Positions 1-5,383 are shown, counted from the stretch's first letter. The stretch: 5,383 nt of DNA from Alphaproteobacteria bacterium (GCA_030428345.1 JAUIBM010000250.1:1-5383), one strand, 5' to 3'. The notes: generated by a model from the sequence alone, not told the origin. Program-made: numbers and translations.

Positions 1-78
1 CTACACGCTATCCTTCCTTGTGTGACGGTGACGCCGGTCACCGTTCGCATCCGTGACATCTCAGAGGAAACTTCATGA
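1..78 (+). CDS. Probable 3' end of an upstream gene (partial)
   Basis: Frame 1 is open from the left edge to a TGA at 76-78 and gives about 25 residues, ending VTVRIRDISEETS. Its stop overlaps the next gene's start as ATGA (75-78), the same junction type seen at 887-890, which suggests an operon with translational coupling. From about base 25 to 60 most third positions are G or C, as in the neighbouring genes. The fragment is too short to assign to a family. Alternatives: frame 2 stops at 23-25 (ending YTLSFLV) and frame 3 at 54-56, so the real upstream gene could end earlier and leave an untranslated leader. I favour frame 1 only moderately. Confidence 0.42.
   Translation, partial: LHAILPCVTVTPVTVRIRDISEETS
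25..44. repeat. 8-bp perfect inverted repeat, 4-base loop
   Basis: The arms ACGGTGAC (25-32) and GTCACCGT (37-44) are perfectly complementary around a GCCG loop. The repeat lies 31 bases before the crotonase start. No T-run follows it, so it is not a standard intrinsic terminator. If frame 1 is coding, it falls inside the codons for VTVTPVTV, and the symmetry may simply reflect the repeated Val-Thr codons. Otherwise it could be an mRNA hairpin or an operator. Confidence 0.45.
63..70 (+). promoter_or_regulatory. Ribosome binding site of the crotonase gene
   Basis: AGAGGAAA precedes the ATG at 75; six bases separate the AGAGGA core (63-68) from the start. It supports that start and, if the upstream frame is real, lies inside the end of the preceding gene. 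Confidence 0.7.
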
Positions 79-890
79 CTGAAGGTGACGAGGTAATTGT
101 CGGCGATGGGCCGGTAAGATTGACCTTCGGCGAGGGAATCGCCAACATCCAGCTCAACCGGCCGGGATCAGCCAACGGATTCAACATCGAACTGATGAAG
201 CAGTTGCAGGACGTCATCATGACCGTCCATGGCGACAAGCGCGTGCGCGCCGTCATCCTTTCAGGCAATGGCAGGATTTTCTGCGGCGGCGGCGACGTGA
301 AGGAGTTCGCCTCGAAGGGTGAAGACCTTCCGGACTTCCTGCGCATGGCGACGGCCTATCTGCAGGTTTGCGTATCGGCCCTCGTCAATCTGGATGCGCC
401 GGTGATTACCAAGGTCCAGGGCTTCGCCACGGGCGGCGCGGGGATGGGGCTGGTCTGTTCTTCCGACATCGTGATTTGCGGTTCGGGCGCGAAGTTCATG
501 GCGGGAGCCACGCGCGTGGGTATGGCGCCGGACGGCGGCGCGACCGCCATGCTGAGCCGAATCGTCGGCTTTCGAAGGGCGATGGACCTCGTCCTTACCA
601 ACCGCTTCGTCGAGGCCGAGGAAGCCGAGCGCATCGGCCTGGTGACCAGGGTGGTCGCGGACGAGGCGCTGGATGAGGCGGTCCTCGAAACAGCCCGCCA
701 GATCGCGGCGGGAGCGCCGAAATCCCAGTCGGCGACGAAGCGGCTGATGTGGGCCGGCATCGGGCGCGGCTTCGAGGCGAGCCTGCCGGACGAGGCGCGC
801 GAGGTCGCGTCCCTTTCGGGCACGCGGGACGCCCTTGAGGGGCTTTCCGCGGTCATCGAGCGTCGCAACCCGAATTTCGTTGGAAGATGA
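75..890 (+). CDS. Enoyl-CoA hydratase/isomerase (crotonase) family protein
   Basis: A 271-residue crotonase-fold protein, the usual family length, expected to act on acyl-CoA thioesters in the cytoplasm as a trimer or hexamer. The first oxyanion-hole segment is FCGGGDVKEF (about 69-78) and the second is GFATGGAGMG (about 116-125), followed by SSDIVIC. The positions matching rat crotonase Glu144 and Glu164 appear to be Gly125 and Ala145 by my manual alignment, so ordinary syn-hydration looks unlikely. Asp153 in APDGG is retained, as in PaaG-type isomerases and some other non-hydratase members. I infer a double-bond isomerase, or another crotonase chemistry such as ring hydrolysis or dehalogenation, rather than a hydratase. 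The start is supported by AGAGGAAA. The stop overlaps the next start as ATGA, so it is probably co-expressed with the dehydrogenase. Family assignment is firm; the reaction is not. Confidence 0.93.
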   Translation: MTEGDEVIVGDGPVRLTFGEGIANIQLNRPGSANGFNIELMKQLQDVIMTVHGDKRVRAVILSGNGRIFCGGGDVKEFASKGEDLPDFLRMATAYLQVCVSALVNLDAPVITKVQGFATGGAGMGLVCSSDIVICGSGAKFMAGATRVGMAPDGGATAMLSRIVGFRRAMDLVLTNRFVEAEEAERIGLVTRVVADEALDEAVLETARQIAAGAPKSQSATKRLMWAGIGRGFEASLPDEAREVASLSGTRDALEGLSAVIERRNPNFVGR

Positions 891-1633
891 TGCAGGCCTT
901 TCCCGGCCGTTTCGATGGTCGTGCGGCGCTCGTTACCGGGGGCGCGAAAGGTGTCGGCGCGGCCATTGCCAGGCGTATCGCGGCCGAGGGCGCGCGGGTC
1001 ACGGTCGCCGATCTCGATGAGGTTTCGGCAAGGAAGCTGCAGCAGGAAACCGGCTGTGACTTCATCCGCCTCGACGTGTGCGATCCCGATGGCGTCATGC
1101 AGGCGTTCAGTGGCGGAGCCGGCTTCGATATCGTGGTCAACAATGCCGGCATCGACCAGCATTCCTTCTTCACCAACACCTCGCCGGAGGAATGGCGGCG
1201 TTTGTTGCACGTCAACCTTGAATCGGTGTTCTCGGTCTGCCGCGCAACGCTGCCGGCGATGCAGGCGAAGGGATATGGCCGGATCGTCAATATCGGTTCC
1301 GAGGCCGCTCGGCTGGGGTCGAAGGGCGGTTCCGTCTATGCCGCGACCAAGGGGGCGATGATCGCCTTCACCAAATCGCTGGCGATAGAGAACGCGCGAT
1401 ATGGCGTTACCGCGAACGTGATCGCGCCCGGCCCGATCAGCACACCCCTGCTGCACGGCGCCGTGGAGCGGGGCGGGGACGGCCTGCTTCGGGCGATGAT
1501 CGATTCGACCTTGCTCAAGCGATTGGGCACGCCGGAGGAAGTGGCCGCGGCGGTGGCGTTTATCGCCTCCGAGGAGGCCTCGTTCATCACCGGCGAAACG
1601 ATCGGCGTGTCGGGCGGCATGCCGCTGGCCTGA
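887..1633 (+). CDS. SDR family NAD-dependent oxidoreductase, BadH-like
   Basis: A 248-residue classical short-chain dehydrogenase/reductase. The cofactor motif TGGAKGVG is at 17-24, Asp42 ends the second strand (favouring NAD(H) over NADP(H)), Asp63 is the adenine-ring contact and NNAG is at 85-88. The catalytic tetrad is Asn110, Ser138, Tyr151 and Lys155 (YAATK), followed by PGPISTP (181-187) and the C-terminal SGGMPLA. From memory, the stretch around GRIVNIGSEAARLGS, PGPISTPLL and FITGETIGVSGG resembles BadH, the 2-hydroxycyclohexanecarboxyl-CoA dehydrogenase. An oxidation of a hydroxyacyl-CoA, possibly alicyclic, is therefore plausible but unproven; 3-oxoacyl-ACP reductase (FabG) homologues share most of these motifs. 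It starts at tandem ATGs (887 and 890) with only GGAAG directly before them, so translation probably depends on coupling through the ATGA overlap with the crotonase gene. It ends convergently with the hydrolase 50 bases away. Confidence 0.95.
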   Translation: MMQAFPGRFDGRAALVTGGAKGVGAAIARRIAAEGARVTVADLDEVSARKLQQETGCDFIRLDVCDPDGVMQAFSGGAGFDIVVNNAGIDQHSFFTNTSPEEWRRLLHVNLESVFSVCRATLPAMQAKGYGRIVNIGSEAARLGSKGGSVYAATKGAMIAFTKSLAIENARYGVTANVIAPGPISTPLLHGAVERGGDGLLRAMIDSTLLKRLGTPEEVAAAVAFIASEEASFITGETIGVSGGMPLA

Positions 1634-1683
1634 GGCCGTTCGTCCGCGCCGGCTCAGCTTAGCGCCAATTCAGCCCGGTCTTT

Positions 1684-2580
1684 TCACGCGATGGACGGTC
1701 TCTTCAGATGCCCGTTCAGGAATTCGGCGATCTGGCCAATCGAATGGCGCGATTCCTCCAGTTCCTGGAAGAGCTGGAAGTGATGGATCATTTGATCCCA
1801 GATGACGACATCGACCTGGCTGCCGGCTGCCTGTGCCTTGGCTGCGAAGGCGCGCGAATCGTCGAGCACGGTTTCGTGGTCGCCGACATGGATGAGTGTC
1901 GGGGGAAGGCCACCAAGCTCGCCATGGATGGGGGAGGCGAGCGGATTGCGGGGATCGCCCCCGCGGCCGAGATAGGTTCTGGCCATCAACAGCAGCTTGT
2001 CGCGCTGCGTTAGCGGATCCAGTTCGGCCCTCGTGGTGAAGCTCTCGCCCTTTGCTTCCATGTCGAGCCAGGGGGAGAGGAACACGGCGGCCGCAGGCAA
2101 GGGAAGAGCAGCGTCACGCGCTGCGAAAAGGGTGGCGAGGGCAAGTCCGGCCCCCGCGGAATCTCCCCCGAAGGCGATCGCAGCTGGGTCCAGGCCCGTA
2201 TCGAGCAGCCAGCGATAGACCTTTACGGCGTCTTCGAGGGCTGCGGGAAAGCGGTGCTCGGGCGCCAGGCGGTAGTTGAAGCCGAGCACGCGGATTCCGC
2301 CTGCCCTGGCGATGGCGTCCATCAGGCCCAGATGCGACCGGATCGAACCTGCCTGGTAGCCGCCGCCGTGAAAATAGAGAAGCACCGGTCCCTCCGGGGC
2401 CGGGCCGATCCAGGCGGCGGGGACGCCGTTCGCATCGAAGGGCTCGAATGCGGGCTCCGGTGTCCAGGCCAGAAGGGATTCAAAACCGGCGCGCATTTCC
2501 GCCAGCGTGGTCTCCCGGGTCCAGGCGCCAAGGGTCGCGCTGATGCGCTCGAAAACGTGGTCGATGGGATTCTTGTGCAC
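1684..2580 (-). CDS. Alpha/beta hydrolase, hormone-sensitive lipase-type esterase
   Basis: A 298-residue esterase of the HSL (family IV) group, cytoplasmic with no signal peptide visible. HGGG (71-74) forms the oxyanion hole, GDSAG (139-143) carries the nucleophile Ser141, the acid is probably Glu236 in VGDHETVLDD (by alignment with the usual DPLxD position), and His266 in MIHHFQLF completes the triad. FNYRLAPEHRFPAAL (101-115) is a family hallmark. Likely substrates are short- to medium-chain carboxylic esters or lactones; the natural one is unknown. The start is GTG at 2580. The preceding regulator's stop (2596-2598) is in the same frame, so no earlier start exists, and AGGA (complement of 2591-2594) lies 10 bases upstream. 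The 15-base gap behind the TetR gene implies a two-gene operon. The order regulator then esterase suggests the esterase belongs to the regulated pathway, perhaps releasing or removing an ester of the inducer or substrate. Confidence 0.94.
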   Translation of the reverse strand: MHKNPIDHVFERISATLGAWTRETTLAEMRAGFESLLAWTPEPAFEPFDANGVPAAWIGPAPEGPVLLYFHGGGYQAGSIRSHLGLMDAIARAGGIRVLGFNYRLAPEHRFPAALEDAVKVYRWLLDTGLDPAAIAFGGDSAGAGLALATLFAARDAALPLPAAAVFLSPWLDMEAKGESFTTRAELDPLTQRDKLLLMARTYLGRGGDPRNPLASPIHGELGGLPPTLIHVGDHETVLDDSRAFAAKAQAAGSQVDVVIWDQMIHHFQLFQELEESRHSIGQIAEFLNGHLKRPSIA

Positions 2581-2595
2581 GGGTTTGCGGTCCTG

Positions 2596-3201
2596 TCAGG
2601 CGACGCCAGGAGTTGGCGCCAAGCCTCTCAGGAAGATGTCCACCGCCAGATCGGCATAGCGTTCGGCGGAAAGGCCCGCCTTGGGGTCGAACCAGGTATA
2701 GGTGTAATTGAGCGTTCCCATGAACATCATCGCATAGGCCGATCCGTTCGACGGCGTAATCCTGCGTGCGCCGTCGACCCTTGTCAGCGCATCGCGAACG
2801 ATCGCGACGATCTTGCGCTGGGAAGAGGCGATCTCCGTCTGCAATGCGCTGCTGAGCTGGTTCCAGTCGTTGAGCAGGACAATCTGCTCCGACTTGTTCT
2901 CGACATTCATCTCCATGATGCGCCGTGTAAGCGCGCGCAAATGCGCCATCGGTTCAAGTCGTTCCTCGCCGATTTTCTGCAATTCGGAGAGCATGGTGTT
3001 CACATGCTCGCTCAAGATGCATTCGAGGATTTCCTCCTTCGACTCGAAATAGTGGTAAAGTGCGCCGCGCGAGGACTGGCACGCTTCGGCAAGGTCCATG
3101 ATGGTGGCCGAGGCGAAGCTCTTTTCCGCGAAAAGCCTGGCGGCGGTCCGCATGATGTTCTCCCGGATCTCGGGATAGAGCTTTGACTGGGTGCGCGCCA
3201 T
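2596..3201 (-). CDS. TetR/AcrR family transcriptional regulator
   Basis: A 201-residue regulator when started at MARTQSKLYPEIR (ATG, complement of 3199-3201). The N-terminal domain (about 10-60) has IRENIMRTAARLFAEKSF, then the helix-turn-helix TIMDLAEACQSSRGALYHYF and SKEEILECI, all typical of TetR. The C-terminal ligand domain contains VLLNDWNQLS and ends NYTYTWFDPKAGLSAERYADL...FLRGL, a pattern I associate with TetR regulators beside acyl-CoA catabolism genes. It is probably a dimeric repressor released by a CoA thioester or pathway intermediate (inference). The frame stays open upstream to 3366, and ATGs at 3237 (MRGIINPDG) and 3246 are possible, but the added residues do not look like TetR sequence. 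No convincing Shine-Dalgarno precedes 3201, so the exact start is uncertain. It is divergent from the FAD oxidoreductase and upstream of the esterase, so autoregulation and control of both directions are likely. Confidence 0.93.
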   Translation of the reverse strand: MARTQSKLYPEIRENIMRTAARLFAEKSFASATIMDLAEACQSSRGALYHYFESKEEILECILSEHVNTMLSELQKIGEERLEPMAHLRALTRRIMEMNVENKSEQIVLLNDWNQLSSALQTEIASSQRKIVAIVRDALTRVDGARRITPSNGSAYAMMFMGTLNYTYTWFDPKAGLSAERYADLAVDIFLRGLAPTPGVA

Positions 3202-3217
3202 TTCAAACCGACCATCT

Positions 3218-3231
3218 GGATTAATTATTCC
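3218..3231. promoter_or_regulatory. Candidate operator: 14-bp imperfect AT-rich palindrome
   Basis: GGATTAATTATTCC matches its own reverse complement at 12 of 14 positions, with GGA/TCC ends and a TAATTA core. It covers the predicted transcription start of the tetR operon and stands out as AT-rich in GC-rich surroundings. Its position suits an autoregulatory TetR site, but it is short and AT-rich palindromes can arise by chance. Confidence 0.35.
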
Positions 3232-3235
3232 TCGC

Positions 3236-3264
3236 ATGTACCCCATCTGCGGCGGGTGATGCAA
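3236..3264 (-). promoter_or_regulatory. Candidate promoter for the tetR-esterase operon
   Basis: On the minus strand TTGCAT (complement of 3259-3264) stands 17 bases from GTACAT (complement of 3236-3241). The -35 is a fair match to TTGACA and the -10 is poor. Transcription would begin near 3229, giving a leader of about 28 bases before the start at 3201. It was found by eye, and alphaproteobacterial promoters often deviate from this consensus. Confidence 0.3.
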
Positions 3265-3326
3265 CTTCCGGCCCCGTGCAAGTCCCAAAATCTCGATTTC
3301 GTTTGCAGCTCCGGCGGTCAGATCGG

Positions 3327-3355
3327 TTGCATCCGGCCGGACGGAATGTAAAAAT
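3327..3355 (+). promoter_or_regulatory. Candidate promoter for the FAD oxidoreductase
   Basis: TTGCAT (3327-3332) is followed after 17 bases by AAAAAT (3350-3355), or after 16 by TAAAAA (3349-3354). Transcription would start near 3362, giving a leader of about 50 bases. The spacer begins within a perfect 10-bp palindrome TCCGGCCGGA (3332-3341), which could itself be a protein-binding site. The -10 is weak, so this is only a candidate. Confidence 0.3.
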
Positions 3356-3377
3356 AAACTGATCATCCGTTTAATTT
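3352..3377. promoter_or_regulatory. Candidate operator: imperfect inverted repeat over the predicted start site
   Basis: AAATAAAC (3352-3359) and GTTTAATTT (3369-3377) form an imperfect inverted repeat, perfect over TAAAC/GTTTA, around a 9-base centre that contains TGATCA. A second pair, ACGGA (3341-3345) and TCCGT (3366-3370), overlaps it. The site lies across the predicted -10 and transcription start of the oxidoreductase gene, where a TetR repressor would block initiation. Binding by the adjacent regulator is inference. Confidence 0.35.
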
Positions 3378-3398
3378 ATGTGATGAGCGAACGGTCCA

Positions 3399-3405
3399 GG
3401 GGAGG
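3399..3405 (+). promoter_or_regulatory. Strong Shine-Dalgarno that fixes a TTG start
   Basis: GGGGAGG ends 9 bases before the TTG at 3415. The nearby upstream ATGs at 3378 and 3383 are out of frame, so this site identifies TTG 3415 as the initiation codon. Confidence 0.75.
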
Positions 3406-3414
3406 AAATCCACT

Positions 3415-4728
3415 TTGCGGGAAATACAATTCGATGCAGTCGTCGTGGGGGCTGGGGCCGGCGGTTGCTGCGCTGCCGCGCGCCTCGCCGCCGCAAACCG
3501 CTCAGTCCTGCTGATCGACGATCACGACTATCTCGGCGGACGGGCCGGCACGGAGGTCATTGACGGCCATCTGGTCAACATCGGCGCCATCGCGCTGGAG
3601 GCCGGCGGCGTCTTCGAGGAGACCTTCTCGCTGGTCGGAGCCGAACTGGATATCCGGGAGCCGAAGCCGGGTGCGGTGTTCAACATCGATGGAAAGATCG
3701 TCGACGTGTCCAAGGGAGGCTGGGGCCTGCTGCTGGGGGGGCTGACCAGGCACGCAACGAAGGTGCTGGACCAGTTCGCCCAGGCAAAGGGCGGCAATCT
3801 GCCGGACGGACGCCAGTCGACGCAGGACTGGCTGAACGGCTTCACCGGGAACGCCACCGTCCATGCGATATTTCGCAATCTCTGCGCCTCGATCTTCGCC
3901 ATGAATGCCGACGAAATTCCCGCCAGGGCCTTTCTCACCTATTTCACCTCGAAGGGTGCCTTCAAGCGGTTCGGCTTCCATCCGCGCGGCACCGGGGCAG
4001 CGTGGCAGGCGCTTGCCGACGGCGTTGTTCGCAAGGGCGGCGAGGTCTGGCTGAGCGCGAGCGCCACGCGCATCGAGATCGAGAACGGCGGTGTGGCGGC
4101 CGTCCATGTGGACCGCGCCGGGCAAGGCGTGCGGGTCAAGGTCGAGACCGTCGTCGCCAATTGCGGACCAAGGGCGCTTGTCGCCCTGACCGGCGAGGAG
4201 CATTTCGCGGCGGATTATGTTCGCCAGACGCGGGAAAGGCTGAAGCCGGCGGCCAACATCGTCTACAATTTCGCCTCCAGGGAGCCGTTGATGTCGCCAC
4301 CGGGCATCATGACATTCGCCAAGACGAGAAGGCTCTGCAACATGGCCAATCTGACGGCGACCTGTCCGGAACTCGCGCCTGAGGGCTGGCACCAATATGT
4401 TGCCTATGCGGTGCCGAAGCCGGCAATCGGGGATTTCGACAGCGAGGGCGAGGTGGAGGAAGGCCTGAAGGATCTGCGCGAGCAGATACCGGGTTTTGCC
4501 GAGCACGCGAAGATGCTTTCCATCCGCGTCATGCGCGACGCCTGGCCGGCCCAGCGCACCGGCGCAGGATACGACATGGATCAGGCGACGGGCATCGAGG
4601 GCTTGTGGTGCGTCGGCGATGCGGTGAAGGTCTATGGAAATGGCGGAACGCAGGCCTGCGCCGAATCGGCGAAAATCGTCGTCGACCGCATCATGGCCGG
4701 CGAACGGCAAGACACTGTAACCGCGTGA
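3415..4728 (+). CDS. FAD-dependent oxidoreductase, CrtI/phytoene-desaturase-like
   Basis: A 437-residue flavoprotein of the amine-oxidase/CrtI-like superfamily. The N-terminal Rossmann motif is VVVGAGAGG (9-17) followed by AARLAAANRSVLLIDD, with Asp35 or Asp36 placed to bind the FAD ribose, then GGRAG (41-45). The C-terminal FAD motif is GLWCVGDAV (396-404), then YGNGGTQACAESAKIV, as in carotenoid desaturases and related enzymes. It is shorter than typical bacterial CrtI (about 490 residues), and no carotenoid gene lies nearby, so a desaturase role in pigment synthesis is doubtful. Dehydrogenation, isomerisation or saturation of a hydrophobic or alicyclic pathway intermediate is more likely (inference). 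No signal peptide is seen. It starts at TTG behind GGGGAGG, which may limit expression. It is transcribed divergently from the TetR gene, making it the prime regulated target, and ends 17 bases from the convergent flavoprotein gene. Confidence 0.9.
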   Translation: MREIQFDAVVVGAGAGGCCAAARLAAANRSVLLIDDHDYLGGRAGTEVIDGHLVNIGAIALEAGGVFEETFSLVGAELDIREPKPGAVFNIDGKIVDVSKGGWGLLLGGLTRHATKVLDQFAQAKGGNLPDGRQSTQDWLNGFTGNATVHAIFRNLCASIFAMNADEIPARAFLTYFTSKGAFKRFGFHPRGTGAAWQALADGVVRKGGEVWLSASATRIEIENGGVAAVHVDRAGQGVRVKVETVVANCGPRALVALTGEEHFAADYVRQTRERLKPAANIVYNFASREPLMSPPGIMTFAKTRRLCNMANLTATCPELAPEGWHQYVAYAVPKPAIGDFDSEGEVEEGLKDLREQIPGFAEHAKMLSIRVMRDAWPAQRTGAGYDMDQATGIEGLWCVGDAVKVYGNGGTQACAESAKIVVDRIMAGERQDTVTA

Positions 4729-4745
4729 CCGGCGTGAATCTCCGT

Positions 4746-5383
4746 TCAGGGGCGGCGCAGCGACGTCATCCTGTCCATGGTTTCACTGGCTTCCGCGACG
4801 ATCCGCGAAACCAGTTCGCCGCATGTCGGAACGTCGTGGATGAGGCCCATGACCTGGCCGCCCCAGATGATGCCGTGGTCCACATCTCCCGTCACGAGCG
4901 CCTCGCGCCCGCGCGCACCCGAAACCAGCTCCGCCACGTCGTCGAACGAAGATCCGGGTGCGGAGAGGCGCTCCACCACTTTCTGCGATACCGCATTGCG
5001 CACCACGCGCGCGGTGTTGCGCAGTGAGCGGAAGATGAGCCGGGTGTCGCGCTCGTCGCTGTCGACCAGCAATTGCTTGACGCCTTCGTGGCATGGCGCT
5101 TCGCGCGTTGCGCAAAAGCGCGTTCCCATGTTGATGCCATCCGCTCCGAGCGCAAGCGCGGCGGCGAGGCCGCGACCGTCGCCGAAACCACCGGATGCGA
5201 TCATCGGGATGCTGATCCGGTCGGCGGTCAAGGGGATCAGCAACAGGCCGCCGACATCCTCTTCGCCCGGATGACCGGCGCATTCGAAACCGTCTATCGA
5301 AATGATGTCCGCCCCCATTTTCTGCGCGGAAATGGCGTGGCGTACGGCGGCGCATTTGTGGATGACGGTGACGCCATGCGCCT
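4746..5383 (-). CDS. Nitronate monooxygenase (2-nitropropane dioxygenase)/FabK-like FMN protein, partial
   Basis: The last 211 or so residues of an FMN TIM-barrel protein; the N-terminal third lies beyond the right edge. The frame is open to 5383, so an internal ATG at 5318 is not the start. Visible parts are AHGVTVIHKC, then GADIISIDGFECAGHPGEED, where the His of AGH corresponds to the catalytic His region of the family. IASGGFGDGRGLAAALALGADG follows (phosphate-binding loop), then MGTRF. The family includes nitronate monooxygenases, FabK enoyl-ACP reductase and the mycobacterial steroid-ring protein IpdC. Beside acyl-CoA-type genes, a role on a CoA thioester is at least as likely as nitronate oxidation. 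It ends LRRP-stop, convergent with the FAD oxidoreductase, and probably belongs to another operon entering from the right. Confidence 0.9.
   Translation of the reverse strand, partial: AHGVTVIHKCAAVRHAISAQKMGADIISIDGFECAGHPGEEDVGGLLLIPLTADRISIPMIASGGFGDGRGLAAALALGADGINMGTRFCATREAPCHEGVKQLLVDSDERDTRLIFRSLRNTARVVRNAVSQKVVERLSAPGSSFDDVAELVSGARGREALVTGDVDHGIIWGGQVMGLIHDVPTCGELVSRIVAEASETMDRMTSLRRP

Noticed and set aside
23..35. 13-mer TGACGGTGACGCC repeated at 5363-5375, suggesting window-spanning direct repeats
   Set aside because: The second copy is coding sequence (HGVTVI on the minus strand) in a conserved protein, and the match does not extend. Chance is the simpler explanation.
356..1456. 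Long open frame (366 codons) on the minus strand opposite the crotonase and dehydrogenase
   Set aside because: It spans two clearly real plus-strand genes, its translation shows no recognisable domain, and long antisense frames are expected in GC-rich coding DNA.
1627..1683. Possible bidirectional terminator between the convergent dehydrogenase and esterase genes
   Set aside because: GGCCT-G-AGGCC (1627-1637) has a one-base loop and no T-run after it. The short TCTTTT near 1679 lacks a good stem before it.
2254..3186. 310-codon plus-strand frame opposite the esterase and TetR genes
   Set aside because: The esterase and regulator share a reading frame, which lets one antisense frame run through both. 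The product looks compositionally random.
3202..3414. KstR2-type operator (CAAG/CTTG palindrome) in the divergent region
   Set aside because: CAAG occurs at 3279-3282 but without a properly spaced CTTG partner, so direct KstR2-like recognition is not supported.
3502..4710. 402-codon minus-strand frame opposite the FAD oxidoreductase
   Set aside because: It lies entirely inside a gene with intact FAD motifs and shows no family features, so it is an antisense shadow.
4702..4747. GAACGG/CCGTTC inverted pair around the second convergent junction
   Set aside because: It is only 6 bp with a 34-base loop and no T-run, and mostly inside coding sequence. It is not a credible terminator.
1..5383. Mobile elements, CRISPR arrays, tRNA or other structural RNAs
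   Set aside because: No transposase or integrase, no terminal repeats, no regularly spaced repeats and no tRNA-like arms were seen. All gaps over 50 bases are accounted for by the divergent control region.

Overview
This window is GC-rich chromosomal or plasmid DNA from a bacterium, most likely an alphaproteobacterium (a sphingomonad or rhizobial relative is my guess). I base that on the strong G/C bias at third codon positions, the style of the protein families and the tightly packed catabolic genes. No rRNA, tRNA, CRISPR array or insertion sequence is visible. Five complete genes and two genes cut by the window edges fill almost all of it.

Layout. (1) Bases 1-1633, plus strand: a translationally coupled run made of the probable tail of an upstream gene (stop at 76-78), a crotonase-fold enzyme (75-890) and a short-chain dehydrogenase (887-1633). 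Both junctions are 4-base ATGA overlaps. (2) Bases 1684-3201, minus strand: a TetR-family regulator (start most likely 3201) followed after 15 bases by a hormone-sensitive-lipase-type alpha/beta hydrolase, which ends convergently with the dehydrogenase. (3) Bases 3202-3414: a 213-base divergent control region with candidate promoters in both directions and two AT-rich imperfect inverted repeats. (4) Bases 3415-4728, plus strand: a CrtI/phytoene-desaturase-like FAD oxidoreductase that starts at TTG behind a strong Shine-Dalgarno. (5) Bases 4746-5383, minus strand: the C-terminal two thirds of a nitronate-monooxygenase/FabK-like FMN protein, convergent with the oxidoreductase and cut by the right edge.

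Reading them together: a crotonase, a BadH-like dehydrogenase, an esterase, two flavoproteins and a TetR regulator of the type often seen beside acyl-CoA genes suggest a regulated catabolic cluster. Its likely role is degradation of an alicyclic, terpenoid, steroid-like or similar substrate through CoA thioesters. The substrate cannot be read from the sequence. The most informative details are that the crotonase lacks both classical hydratase glutamates but keeps an aspartate typical of isomerase members, and that the divergent regulatory region is organised symmetrically.
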